From Hydrangea macrophylla (Eukaryota > Streptophyta > Magnoliopsida > Cornales > Hydrangeaceae), in NCBI GenBank assembly GCA_033977485.1, contig CM066998.1, forward strand, positions 30,443,501-30,507,500: a DNA stretch of 64,000 nucleotides. Direction: 5' to 3'. This document shows, piece after piece, positions 21,419 to 31,900 of the stretch. Both the position numbers and the translations under genes were made by a program. The notes beneath the pieces are model-generated. The model saw nothing but the letters and a program-made list of their open reading frames with translations. It had not been told where the DNA came from and made no database searches. How positions within the stretch are numbered: the first letter of the stretch is position 1; each line of letters opens with the position of its first letter.

Positions 21419-22926
21419 TGTTGGGTTTGTGCCCTTAAACCATTACTTTATGTATGAGACATTGACATTTTAATATATGGATATCAACTTTACATTTCAT
21501 TGTGTATGTTTCTTTCATGAGATGATTGTTTAATCCTTAAGTATCATAGTACGTAATTCGTGTGTGTATGATATACATACAAGTTAGATACCAGTTACTA
21601 TTCTTTGATACTTAGAACTTGTCACAGTGGATGATGAGACTGGATATCTCATCAGGTTTACACTATTGCATGATTAACTACCATTGGATGGAGTGATTAA
21701 TATCAATCACTAGAGTATAACTCTTAGTTAATATACTAGTGCTTATAGTGCATTGACGGACTTGAGCTTTCCTATTGACACTCAAGACTGTCAAATAGTT
21801 GATAGGAACCCATAACTTGTATAGGGTACGTGTTCTCAATCTTGAGATGATTATGAACACAGACTGTGGATATGACTGCTTTGATTTACCAATCAGTGAG
21901 GTCTATAGAAGATCAACACCTGGGTATCTTGGGTATGTCATGTTCATAGGGTTGTGAACATTTATTGTCAAGATTGAATCTACCCTCTGATTCAAAGTAA
22001 GTATTCTCTTGTGAATATCACCAAGTTGATTACTGAGAACTACAGTCTTGTTGATAAGTAGTTATCAACATGTTTGGTAATCATGAGAGGTGAATGGGAC
22101 TCAAGGAATACAAGAAGTATTCATGATTTAGGTTGACAGTAACAGTTATCCGAATACCTGAATATGATTATGAATGCTGACGATAGAGGGACATTAGTAC
22201 ACCATACAAGTCTAGTTACCGGTTTGGATTTGTTATTTTGCCTTGGAGTTCAGTTATCATTTTATAATGGAGTAAACGTTAACTGATTAGTTGGTTAGTT
22301 TGCTGATCAAAGAGTTTGGTCATGGGAATTAACAACTGATCTGAGCCAACAATAAAGAGCCTAGGAGGTCCCACTCTTAGCTCCGCTAGGATGTTTGGAA
22401 AGGCACAAGAGGTTTTTGTCAAGACGGGTTTGATCGATCGAAGTAGTCTCAATTAATTGAAGTCTAGACAGATTCGATCGCTCGAATATGGTTCGATCGC
22501 TCGAATATGGTTCGATCGATCGATCGAAGCCACTTTGATCGGTCGAAGGTTAAAGTCGGTTTTGGAAATCTATAAATAGGGCAGCTACATACAAAGTTTA
22601 ATGATCGTCATTTTTCCTATATGAAAGCTGTAGAGACTGTTTAGGGTTGTCCAAGCCTTCTTATCCTCCTCGAGTTCCCACCAACTCTAACCTCTCCAGC
22701 AGCATCCACATGAGTCATAAGGGTGAAGACAACCTAGTGGAAGCTGCTGCACCATCAAGAAGGTTAAAGATTTGGGTTCAAGACTTGAGGTATAATTCTT
22801 TTCCCCTCTTGTTAGTACGCATATATAGAATTGACGAGTAGTAGATCCTGGGCTACCAATAAGTTTTTTGAAACTCAATCTTTCCACTGCGTGTTTAAAT
22901 TAATTTTAAACCTGTTTTTCCGTTAT
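21419..22926 (+). repeat. Copia-1 3' LTR
   Basis: Begins TGTTGGGTTTGTGCCC right after the polypurine tract. A clear TATA box (CTATAAATAGGG, about 22570-22580) lies in the promoter region. Just upstream (22430-22545) is a cluster of TTCGATCGATCGAAG variants. The end is placed near CCTGTTTTTCC (about 22920) because Ogre-A leader homology starts at AAGAAGCATCC (22927). The 5' partner is not in the window. Confidence 0.75.
22570..22580 (+). promoter_or_regulatory. TATA box of Copia-1 LTR
   Basis: TATAAATAGGG is a textbook plant TATA element at a suitable place inside the LTR, about 350 bp from its end. Confidence 0.6.
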
Positions 22927-23269
22927 AAGAAGCATCCTAAAAATCATCTTTTTACTGTGTCTGGTTCACCGCATTGCACTTCTGCATTTCCCCCTCCGAC
23001 TGTGTCTGAAATGCGACACTGACATTGTTCAGGTCTTCCTGTGCCAGGCCACAAGTCACCATTGATACTGTACCTTCCAAAGTATATTAAAAAGAGTAAA
23101 AACTTCTATACTGTCTCTCTGACGGTATATTGGAACTCTCGTCAATGGACCCTCTTTGACTAAACTCAGCCTTTGCATATAGATTCCTGTAGAATCTTTC
23201 ATAGGACTGTTGATTTATATTTTTAGATAGGATAATGTGATATAACTGTTGTATGCCCTTGTGGGATTA
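22927..23269 (+). other. Ogre-A leader, left part
   Basis: Matches, in opposite orientation, the Ogre-B leader at 35372-35713 over nearly the same length (343 against 342 bp). It starts about 60 nt inside the internal region, so the Ogre-A primer site lies beyond Copia-1. It ends with GATTA (23265-23269), duplicated at 38891-38895 by the Ogre-B insertion; the leader continues there with CCTGCGCGATGTAGACGC. Confidence 0.85.
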
Positions 23270-23649
23270 CGTGGACACGCAAAATCGATCGTCCACTCTT
23301 TTTAGTTTTGGGTTTTGAGATTATTTTGAAAAGTAAAAAAAAAGGGTCAGTTGAAAACAGATACAGAGTCGCCACTTGGTCTTTAAGGAACCAAGAAACC
23401 TAATTTTGACTCACCCAAATGGATAAAGGGCACCGGCCGTTCATAACCAAAGAACTTGGCTCGGGGTTTTGGTACGAGAGAGGAAGGAGCCTTTGTAGCG
23501 ACTAAAACACCTCAACTTGCCCCGTCTTTCGACGGGCCTCAATTAGCAGCCAAATAATCATCTTATACTATGTATGGTTCGATAATTAATACTATGATAG
23601 TATATTACATCACACAAGAATTTTGAAATGGAAGATCAAAAGATAAGAT
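23270..23649 (-). repeat. Ogre-B 3' LTR remnant (R/U5 end only)
   Basis: Nearly identical to 35776-36154, the same end of the 5' LTR, with about 5% differences by eye. The outermost base differs (C at 23270 against T at 35776), which has destroyed the terminal CA of the LTR. The match stops abruptly at 23649. Confidence 0.9.
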
Positions 23650-24931
23650 GACCTTTCCGAGGTATCGCGTCCCTCGTAATCCTCCTGTGATGGATGCTGA
23701 TGACCTTTCCGGTGATGCTTTGCTGGTGGCCTTAGCTGGTACTGATGTTTGAGATCACTCTCTCTCTGAGACCAGCTATGAGACTTACCATGGCCGCTTC
23801 CTGATGCCTAACTTCCCACTCCTGGATGTGAGTTTCTTTTACGTTTTTGTCTCTATCCGTTGCCTATGTTTTTTGGACTCATCTTTTTCCTAACTTGTTT
23901 TGTGCCTATAGCTTCACGAGATGTACAGGAGACAGGTTCTCCCAGTTTCTGATCCTATCCCTCCTTGGGATTGGACCGTTGATGTTTTGGGTACAGATGG
24001 CTCTCCCCAAGTTATGGAGGTGCCACGTGGTCACATGTGGGTATCCTACCCAGCCAGCAGGCGTCCTCAATGTCCCTTGGAGTTATGTTAAGGAGGGCCA
24101 CGCCTTTGCAGCTAGCTTACGGTCTTTGGTCCTCATGCGAGACCATCGGGTATGACTCTACTCTTGCGCTCCTTAAGGTTATGAGCTCCTAACCCTGATT
24201 TTGCCCTTGAAAAATGGATGGTATACGATAGTTTGCCACTAGTCAGATGGCGTCCTTGGTAAGTTTCTAACTCGACTTTGTTTTTGGTACTTTTTGTTGT
24301 TTCTCTACTAATTGCTTTCATTTTATGTGTGTGTGTAGTATCATAGGGATAGTACAGGCTCATCGAGCACCGGGCCGAGGTGTAGAGGTGACAGGAGGAG
24401 GCCATCGTTGACGTACACCCCGGGTGGCCCGACAGAGGACGAAGAAGAGGAAGACTGAGGCCTCCTAAGCGGTGATTTTTGTTTTATCTCTATTTTATGT
24501 TTTCAATTGGGTTGTACTAGTGAATAATGTGACTGATGGACAATGTATATGATGATGTGTAGGATGATGTGTAGGATGATTTATCACCCTTGACAGCGTA
24601 TCATGGTGTTTTGTCTTTCGAGCCGGATAGTTTCCGGTTTGAAGGTGCAGTTGTGTGCTTGCTTTGGTTGGTGGTTGTGCATTGTGATTCTGTGATTGTT
24701 GATGTTACTGCGATGAGCAGCCTTGTGATAGTGAGTATGTTTGCCTTACAGGTGGGATAGTCCGTGAAATGGGAAGGTGCTGTCGAAATTTTGAATTTTG
24801 CTAGAGCTGTGACAGAAAATATGGCATTGTATGATCCCGCTCAACTCACAGCTTGGCTGAACATCACGAATGGTGTGGAGCGGATCAACCTCTTCAGCTA
24901 CCGTCTGACCGAGCTATTCTCTCTTTGCTAG
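23650..24931 (+). pseudogene. Upstream remnants of the plus-strand extra ORF in Ogre-B
   Basis: Broken open pieces in changing plus-strand frames: around 23760-23830 (SYETYHGRFLMPNFPLLD), 23910-24085 (HEMYRRQVLPVSDPIPPWDW, then RGHMWVSYPAS), and 24340-24458 (an acidic end, TEDEEEED, before a stop). They are consistent with a decayed protein antisense to Ogre-B. I do not recognise a domain in this part. Confidence 0.4.
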
Positions 24932-25579
24932 ATGGCTCTGAACAATGAGTTCATGCGCGCTGCTATTGTCCACTGGGACTCGGTGAACCATGTCTTCAAT
25001 TTCAACGGCCTGGAGATATGTCCCCTATTTAAAGGGTTCTGTGCTATTCTTGGCTTCGATTCTGACTCTAACTTGATTCTCCCTTCTGCTAATATCCCCA
25101 GTCCCACGCGAGGCTTGGATGAATACCTGAACTGTTCTACTACTATTTCCTACAGGCTTATTCATAGTGAGGTTCTTGATATTGCTTCCATCATTGCCCG
25201 GTATGCTAGTCCTAGGAATCCTAGCGTACATGATGCTACCCGCGGGGTTGCTTTGATATTGTGCATGACTTCGCATTTTTTGTTCTCGAGTGCTTCTATC
25301 GACCTTGTGCATGTGTGCCTTGGGCTGAAATTTAGCAAGAATCCCATGGCCATGGTTTTGGCTGAAACCCTGAATGGTTTGGATCGTGCTTTCAATCAAG
25401 GAACGCTTATACTTTCTGGGGTGCCTTTGGTGTTACAGGCTTGGCTCTATGAGCGCCTTCAGTTATGGACTGGTAGTGTGCCGCCAGTTTACTTCCACAG
25501 GGCTGTGTTTCATCCTCATTACACTTCTGCTAATTGGGTTGGCATGATGGGTGGTTTATCTGAGGCCGACATTTGCTAG
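24932..25579 (+). CDS. Extra ORF antisense to Ogre-B, plant-mobile-domain-like
   Basis: A 215-aa open frame, the longest non-pol ORF in Ogre-B, on the strand opposite the element. It includes AAIVHWDSVNHVFNF, PLFKGFCAILGFD, RGVALILCMTSHFLFSS and AWLYERLQLW. After a stop at 25577, WGLHAMTISLRDYQRVSLIG and RETFFYHPC continue in the following sequence. The style, HWDxxxxxFxF then GLxICPxxxxFxxILG, recalls the plant mobile domain or DUF7745-type proteins found in plant genomes and as extra ORFs of Tat retrotransposons. Position between integrase and 3' LTR and the antisense direction fit reported antisense extra ORFs in that lineage. The Met at 24932 may be internal. Function unknown; assignment tentative. 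Confidence 0.5.
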   Translation: MALNNEFMRAAIVHWDSVNHVFNFNGLEICPLFKGFCAILGFDSDSNLILPSANIPSPTRGLDEYLNCSTTISYRLIHSEVLDIASIIARYASPRNPSVHDATRGVALILCMTSHFLFSSASIDLVHVCLGLKFSKNPMAMVLAETLNGLDRAFNQGTLILSGVPLVLQAWLYERLQLWTGSVPPVYFHRAVFHPHYTSANWVGMMGGLSEADIC

Positions 25580-25791
25580 ATCGTGAGGTGTTGGGGCCTT
25601 CATGCTATGACCATTAGTCTTAGGGATTACCAGAGAGTGTCGCTGATAGGTCTGAGAGAGACCTTTTTCTATCATCCTTGCTGATTGGCCAAACAGTACG
25701 GGCGAGTTCAAGAGGTCCCCCGGGGGTTTACTGAGAGGGTTTTTGCTTCCAAAGTCAGAGCTGCTACTATTGCTGCTTTTATCAGGGGCTG
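25580..25791 (+). pseudogene. 3' continuation of the extra ORF, cut by a solo LTR
   Basis: The frame of the preceding ORF continues past a TAG through RDYQRVSLIGLRETFFYHPC and GFTERVFASKVRAATIAAF. It is split after GGCTG by the LTR insertion and resumes at 27156. Confidence 0.5.
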
Positions 25792-27155
25792 TGATGTTGT
25801 CAATATCAAGATATAAAAGTATTCTTTACTTTTCAAAAGATTTGCAGTGTGGAAGTAAAGGTCGAACCCACAGAGATTGATTACTACAGCAACTTAATTT
25901 TAAAACCTAAGTCTAATTAATTAGGAAAAACGGATTTTGATTTGGATTTAATTAAACTAATAACAATAAAAATAAATCTAAACTATGAAAGCAATTAAAA
26001 GTGTTTTAAATAATATTTAAAGGAACCTAGGATTGCAAATCCACCACTAGCTTCATAATAGGAATATTTATGAATTACTTTAGCTTATTACATTGGATGA
26101 ATATGGGGAATTGTAGCTACAAGCCCAATTCCTCCGACAAGAAGATAATCATGGTTCAAGCACCAACATAATCCATCTGCGGATAGCATGAATTATCTCA
26201 CACTAAACTAGGGTTGTGATCTAATCCGTCTAACCTAGGCATGGACTATTCGGATACTTGATAGCACGAATCAATAAAGCACCATCACATGTAAACAATC
26301 TAAACAAGCACAGCAAGAATAGATCGTTGAGCACATCACAGTCAAAATAGATCTAAGACAAGAATAAATTCTGAAAGTAATGATTTAATCACTAGAAGTA
26401 CGATTTATTTATGAAAATCCTCTAAACATGTGACTGTCATCCATACATAATAAAACTAAAATAAAAACATAAATAAAACCCTATTACTCATCTAGGGCTT
26501 CATTGAAACCCTAGATCATTGATCTAGCCGTCCATAGAAGTAGTAGATAGCGAGAGGTTGATGGAGGAGGCCATGGAAACCCTTGGTCTTCTTCTTCTTC
26601 TCCTTGCTTTCTCCCTCTTCAATGGCTGGAAGTATGGTTGTAGAATGTGTGTATATTAATTGCCAACCCTCTAATTGAGTAAATTTGGAGTTTATATAGA
26701 GTTTGTACAAGCTTTGGAAGGCTTCCTAACCCGAAACGAACTGAAACGCCTGTAATTTACAGTCTGGACGTCGTTTAGCAGTCTCGTTTGCACAGGAGTC
26801 TTCAGTATACTGAAATACGCAACTTTGGTTTTTGGGCATATCGCGCGAGCGGGTCGCGCGAGCGCGACTTTTGGTACCTCGCGCGCGCGGATCGCGCGAG
26901 CGAGTTATTGGGGGTCTCGCGCGAGCGGATCGCGCGAGCGACTATCTGATTTTCGCGGGCGCGGACCGGGCGCGCGACATTGGTTTTTCAGCTTCTTTCT
27001 TTCTGACTTTTCACCCTGTTTAGCCTGGTTTAGCTGATTTCTTCCAAAACCTGTCAGAAACTAGAAAACGAAGTAAAAATATACAAAAACAAGATAAAAA
27101 AGCACTAACAAATGCACGTTAAAGCGTATAATTAGGATTAGTTCTCTCCTGATCA
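25792..27155 (-). mobile_element. Solo LTR of an unidentified LTR retrotransposon
   Basis: A 1364-bp unit starting TGATGTTGTC and ending CTCCTGATCA (TG...CA with TGAT/ATCA inverted ends), flanked by the 5-bp duplication GGCTG at 25787-25791 and 27156-27160. No internal region is present, so this is a solo LTR left by recombination. On the minus strand it has a TATA box (CTATATAAAC, about 26690-26700), and the sequence near its end (GTGGGTTCGACC) is of a kind common in plant LTR ends, hence the minus orientation. The GC-rich patch at 26838-26982 lies in its U3. Confidence 0.85.
26838..26982. repeat. TCGCGCGAGCG repeat patch
   Basis: About six to seven imperfect copies of a palindromic TCGCGCGAGCG-like unit, strikingly CpG-rich within AT-rich surroundings, in the U3 of the solo LTR. 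The two overlapping Arg/Ala-rich ORFs here are by-products of the repeat. Confidence 0.7.
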
Positions 27156-28000
27156 GGCTGGGCCGGTCGAGCAAGAGCCTGTTTCTAGAGACCTTTGAAG
27201 AAATAAAGGACACAAAATAAAACTAGACTTGACTGATTCTGCTTCTTTCCTCCAAGTGTCTTTGATAATTGGGATTGCTTTCTGAAAGAACTTTTTGTGT
27301 TTTCATTTATCCCTGCTTATGTAATATTCGAAGTTTGTTTATCGGCAAACCTTGGTCACTTGGAGAACCTTATTTTATGCATTTGGCTTTTTGAAAACAT
27401 GCATAGTATGATTTTGATCAGGTGTTCGCTTTTGGTACTTGTTTGGGCATGCTAGGACGATTAGAGGCAAACGAGGTAGGTGGCCAAAGTTTGCCCTTAG
27501 TTTGGGATATGTATGGTTGTGAGGCAAACGAGGTAGATGACCGACGTTTACCCCTATTTTTAGAAGAGGTTCAGGCAAACGAGGCGGGTGGCCAAAGTTT
27601 GCCCCTAGTGTGAAGGGTGATTTCTGGGTTATGGTAAGGACCGCGACTTTATTTATCTCATATGCTCATAATTTTGCCTAGGCACCAGTTAGGTGACCTA
27701 GCGAGCTCTTTTATCTCTTTTGTTATTGCTCACTTTGGATTTAAATCTAGCTTTTGCCTAGGCGTCCTTTCGAATTTTTGACCTAGCGAGCCATCCTTCT
27801 TTTCTTTTGAAAGTCTGTCTACGTACCCCCGAACGGGGATCAGGTTCAACATAGTTTGGGCCAAAGTCTTGAAAGAAAAGGGGTTGATTATGATGGTGTC
27901 GAATGAACCGATGCGGTTGCCTACGTATCCCCGAGTGGGAATCAGGTCGAGCATAGTTCAGGCGAGGCTTGAAAGAAATTGGGCTATTTTTAGGGAATGG
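27156..28000 (-). other. Ogre-B 3' region between integrase and extra ORF, with short tandem repeats
   Basis: Three diverged copies of GGCAAACGAGGTAGGTGGCC-type units at 27466, 27523 and 27573, and two copies of a unit with CTACGTAtCCCCGAG at about 27817 and 27920. The same units occur inverted in Ogre-A (41690-42110 and about 43860-43930). No gene. Such repeat-bearing 3' regions are common in Tat elements. Confidence 0.6.
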
Positions 28001-29170
28001 TCAAGCATAGTACTTTTTAAGGCGATCCATGTTGATGGGTTCTTTGAATTCAATGCCATCGAGGTCCATAATGTAGGTTGCTCCTCCAGAAAGGATAGTT
28101 TTGACGATATAAGGGCCGACCCATTTGGGTTTGAACTTTCCGCGTGGATCAAAGATCGGGGCTCGCAATTCTTTAAGGACAAGGTCACCCTTAACAATTT
28201 TTCTCGAACGAACCATTTTGTTGAACGCACGGGCTATCCTCTTTTGATAGATTCGGACATGGTCGACTGCCGCTAGGCGCCTTTCATCTATGAGAGCCAA
28301 TTCTTCGTACCTTTCCCTTAACCAATCCGATTCGGAAATTTTGCATTCTTCCATCACGTGCAGGGATGGTAGTTCTATCTCGACTGGAAGTACTGCTTCC
28401 ACTCCATATACTAGTGAGTAAGGAATTGCTCCTATGGGCGTCCTTATCGATGTTCTGTATCCCCAAAGTGCGAACGGTAGCTTTTCGTGCCAGTCTTTAT
28501 AGTTATCGGCCGATTTCTGCAGTATGGCCTTGACATTCTTGTTTGCAGCTTTGACTGCCCCATTAGTTTGCGACCTGTATGGTGACGACTTGTGATAAGT
28601 GATTTTGTATTCCTCAAACAGATCCCTAACTTTAGCTTTGAAATGACTACCATTATCTGAAATGATCTCATGGTGGACTCCATAGCGACAGATAAGGTTC
28701 TTCTTGATGAACATGGCCACTTCCTTGGCCCCCAACTTGCTCTAGGATGCGACTTCTACCCATTTTGTGAAGTAGTCAGTGGCCACCAAAATGTATCGGT
28801 TCCCATTTGCGGCCTTTGGGATGATTTTGCCAATGATATCGATTCCCTAAGTCGAGAATGGCCACGGGGAGGTCATACTATAGAGCAGAGATGGTGGTAC
28901 ATGCATCATGTTTGCATGGATCTGGCACTTGTGACACCTTCTTACGTATTCGCAACAATCTTTCTCCAATGTTGTCCAGTAGTACCCTTGTCTTACAATC
29001 TTTTTGGCTAGCATGTGACCATTCATGTGTGGACCGCATACCCCCCTCGTGTCTTTCTTCCATCATTCTTCTGGAGCTTTTTCCAAACAAGCAAGTCAGG
29101 TTGTGACCATTGTACCCTTTCTTCAATAATTTTCCCTCGCAAATGATGAACTGTGCTGCGACCCTTCGAA
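28001..29170 (-). pseudogene. pol: Ogre-B integrase
   Basis: On the minus strand the N-terminal zinc region (CEYVRRCHKCQIHAN) is followed by the catalytic core: ATDYFTKWVEVAS with the first Asp, then ISDNGSHFKAKVRDLFEEY with the second Asp, then SSPYRSQTNGAV. After that comes KAANKN where the family has EAANKN: the catalytic Glu codon is AAA (28550-28552), so this integrase should be dead. The C-terminal part (GKFKPKWVGPYIVKTI) is kept to the end near 28001. A stop lies between the N-terminal part and the 244-aa ORF at 28735. Confidence 0.9.
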
Positions 29171-29196
29171 TTGCCTTTTGTCTTTCTCAGAAGATT

Positions 29197-29724
29197 CTAG
29201 GGGATATGCCCCTTTTCTATGAAGTCCCAAACATCTTTGTACCATGGTGTTTCGTTCTCTTCTTCTCCGATCACGGCGACCATATTGAACGAAGGCTCGT
29301 ACCTTTGCTCAATTACCAAAGGCATCATCTTGACTCCCAGGGGAATTTTGATCATGGAGGCTAAGGTAGCCATCGAATCTGCTAGCTGGTTCTCTTCCCT
29401 TGGCAAGTAGAAGAATGTGATGTTCTTGAACTGTCACTTGAGTCCATCGAGATGATCATGATAGGGTTTCAACCTTTCTTCTTGCACTTTCCATTCTCCT
29501 CTAGCTTGTGATATAATGAGGTTTGAATCTCCAAAGACATCCAACTTTTGAACTTTCAGTTCTATGGCTGCTTCCATCCCCAGAATACATACCTCATATT
29601 CAGCAGTGTTGTTGGTGGAGTTATAATTGAGCTTGACTACCAGTGGGGTGTGGTCCCCATTTGGTGACACTAGAATCATTCCTACTCCGTAGCCTTTCAT
29701 GTTGACTGCTCCATCAAAGTACAA
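29197..29724 (-). pseudogene. pol: Ogre-B second (plant-type) RNase H
   Basis: YFDGAVNMKGYGVGMILVSP, NNTAEYEVCILGMEAAIEL and DVFGDSNLIISQARGEW carry the Asp, Glu and Asp of an RNase H active site, and ENQLADSMATLASM follows at 29197-29406. An extra RNase H placed between the RT-linked RNase H and integrase is a hallmark of the Tat lineage. A stop at about 29431 splits it; otherwise well preserved. Confidence 0.88.
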
Positions 29725-29730
29725 CTTCCA

Positions 29731-31394
29731 CTATTCTTCTTTGATTTCCATGATATTCTCGTCCGGGAACATAAAATCTCCATTTACTTTAGATTCAATA
29801 GCGTGTTCAGCAAGATGTTCAACTATAGTTCTCCCTTTTACCGATTTGCTTGTCACATACTTGATATTGAATTCAGACAGTAGAAGTAACCAATGGGATA
29901 TACGACCGGTCAGGGCGGGTTTTTTGAGGAGGTATTTTAGAGGATCTGTGAGGGATATGAGCACAACTGGGAAGACTAGCATGTAGTGTCTCAGTCGGTG
30001 AGTGCACCAAACCAAGGCCCAACATATTTTTTTAGGGTAGAGTAGTTGAGCTCATACCCAGTCACCCTCTTGCTAAGGTAATATATGGCTTTTTTGGAGT
30101 GGCTTTCTTCTCCTTCTTGGGCTAGAATGCAACCCATGGCATTTTCGGAGACAGATAGGTAAAGGAATAAGGGCTTATGAGGAGTGGGTGTTGAAAGGAC
30201 GGGCGGATTTTGAAGGTAGGCTTTTATTTTATCGAAAGTGGCTTGGCATTGGTCATCCTATTGGAACTTCCCTCCTTTTCTCAGCAATCGAAACAAAGGA
30301 TTACATGTAGTTGTGAGTCTGGAGATGAAGCGGCTGATAAATTGGATTCTTCCGAGAAACCCTCTCACTTCCTTTTCATTCCGTGGTGGTGCCATTTCAA
30401 GGATTTCCTTGATCTTAGAGGGATCCACCTCTATCCCCCTTTGTGTTATGAGAAGACCCAGGAGCTTACCAGAGGTCACACCAAAAGTGCAATTCTTTGG
30501 ATTCAACCTCATCTTGTATTTACGCAACCTTTTAAATAACTTTTCCAGTGCCACCAAGTGTGCTTCTCTGTCCTTGGCCTTCACAATCATGTCATCTACG
30601 TACACTTCTACTTCCTTGTGAATCATGTCATGCAACAGAGTGGTGGCAGCTCTTTGGTAGGTTGCTCCAGCATTCTTGAGTCCAAAAGGCATTACTCAAT
30701 AACAGTAGATTCCCCAAGGTGTGGTGAATGTCATCTTTTCCCGATCTTCTGGCGCCATTAGAATCTAATTGTACCCCGAAAAGCTATCCATAAATGACAG
30801 TAGCTCATGTCCTGCGGTGTGATCCACTAAGACATTGATGTGGGAAAGCGGGAAGTCATCCTTAGGACTGGCTTTGTTTAGATCACGAAAGTCGACGCAC
30901 ACATGAACGTTTCCATCCTTTTTGGGGACTGGCACGATATTGGCAACCCATTCCGGATACTCGGTAACAACGATGAACCCTGCCTTGAATTGCTTCTCCA
31001 CTTCTTCTTTGACCTTGAGTGCCCATTTTGGTCTGATGCGCCTAAGTTTCTGCTTGACGGGTTTAGAATTGGGAAGGAGGGGAATGCGATGTTGGACGAT
31101 GTCGGGATTGACTCCAGGCATGTCCTCATAAGACCAAGCAAAAACATCTTTGAATTCTTTTAGCAAGAGAGTCAAATTTTCTTTTTCTATTTTATTAAGA
31201 GTTGAGCCAATTTGCACAATTTGTGGATTATCTATTTCACCTAGGTTAACCGATAAAGTATCTTCGATTATTTCATAAGCAGGTGGTTTTTTAATTAGTT
31301 GCTTAAGTTCAATTGGGAGATCCTCGGAGGGATCTGTGCATTCACAAGTATTAGACACAGAGGAGTAAGCAGAATCGTCTTTCATTTTATTCAT
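29731..31394 (-). pseudogene. pol: Ogre-B reverse transcriptase and RT-linked RNase H
   Basis: From right to left: IRPKWALKVKEEVEKQFKAG, VPVPKKDGNVHVCVDFRDLN, SFMDSFSGYN, MPFGLKNAGATYQRA, then VEVYVDDMIVKAKD with the catalytic YVDD at about 30590-30602. FGVTSGKLLGLLIT and RGFLGRIQFISRFI follow, then the connection and RNase H tail (LISLTDPLKYLLKKPALTGR). Stops occur near 30764, 30695, 30255 and 30030. The Gypsy order and motifs are unmistakable. Confidence 0.92.
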
Positions 31395-31900
31395 GATAGG
31401 TGGAGTGATTACATTAGACAGTAGTGGGCTTACAGCAGCCGACTCTGGTACAGACTTGATAATTGGAAGTGCAGACTCTGGGGGAATAGGGGATAGGGAG
31501 ACAAATGACTCTACAGCCTGGTTGCTTAGACCCTCCTCAGTTGGCTTGATCTGATCATCTTGGCTCTTGGCCCTCTTTTATTCCTTTTCTTTGGCAAACT
31601 CTTCTCACATTTTCTCGATGGCTTCAGTGTCCAGATACTCTAACCAGTCTTCCTCTGGGGTTTTCTCAATTTCTTCAGGATAGAATGGATCTTGATAGGG
31701 GTCCTTTCGCAGTTAGTGAAGATTTCCAGCCCGGGGTACCTTTTTCCAGTGGCCTGATGGATCCAAGGTTCTGGGTACCCAAAATAGGGGAAATAGTCCC
31801 CTTGATGAATTGCCCATTCAAGGTTTTGTAGTATGGTGGGAGACTCCTCACTCTTTTCTTCCACGTACTCTATAGCTCGACGTCTTCTTCAATGGGCTTG
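31395..31900 (-). other. pol: Ogre-B linker between protease and RT
   Basis: A degraded, weakly conserved linker with short minus-strand ORFs (for example 31640-31864, EESPTILQNLEWAIHQGDY). Linkers of this kind separate protease and RT in Ogre-like elements and can hold an intron; I cannot place splice sites. Confidence 0.4.

Larger units (their letters stand above)
1..22926 (+). mobile_element. Copia-1, Ty1-copia LTR retrotransposon (5' LTR outside window), split by two CACTA insertions
   Basis: Gag, protease, integrase, reverse transcriptase and RNase H remnants lie in the Ty1-copia order on the plus strand (7486-11245, resuming at 21280). They are followed by a purine-rich tract and a 3' LTR that begins TGTTGGGTTTGTGCCC. 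The 5' LTR is not visible, so bases 1-1466 and 7222-7485 are read as a long untranslated leader. Two CACTA transposons interrupt the element; their 3-bp duplications let the copia sequence be rejoined without a gap. The right flank is Ogre-A leader sequence, so Copia-1 landed about 60 nt inside Ogre-A. The exact 3' end is uncertain by a few bases because the usual terminal CA is not clear. The element is dead, with many stops and frameshifts. Confidence 0.85.

Noticed and set aside
26825..27037. Arg/Ala-rich ORFs around 26.9 kb
   Set aside because: They are translations of the TCGCGCGAGCG array in the solo LTR.
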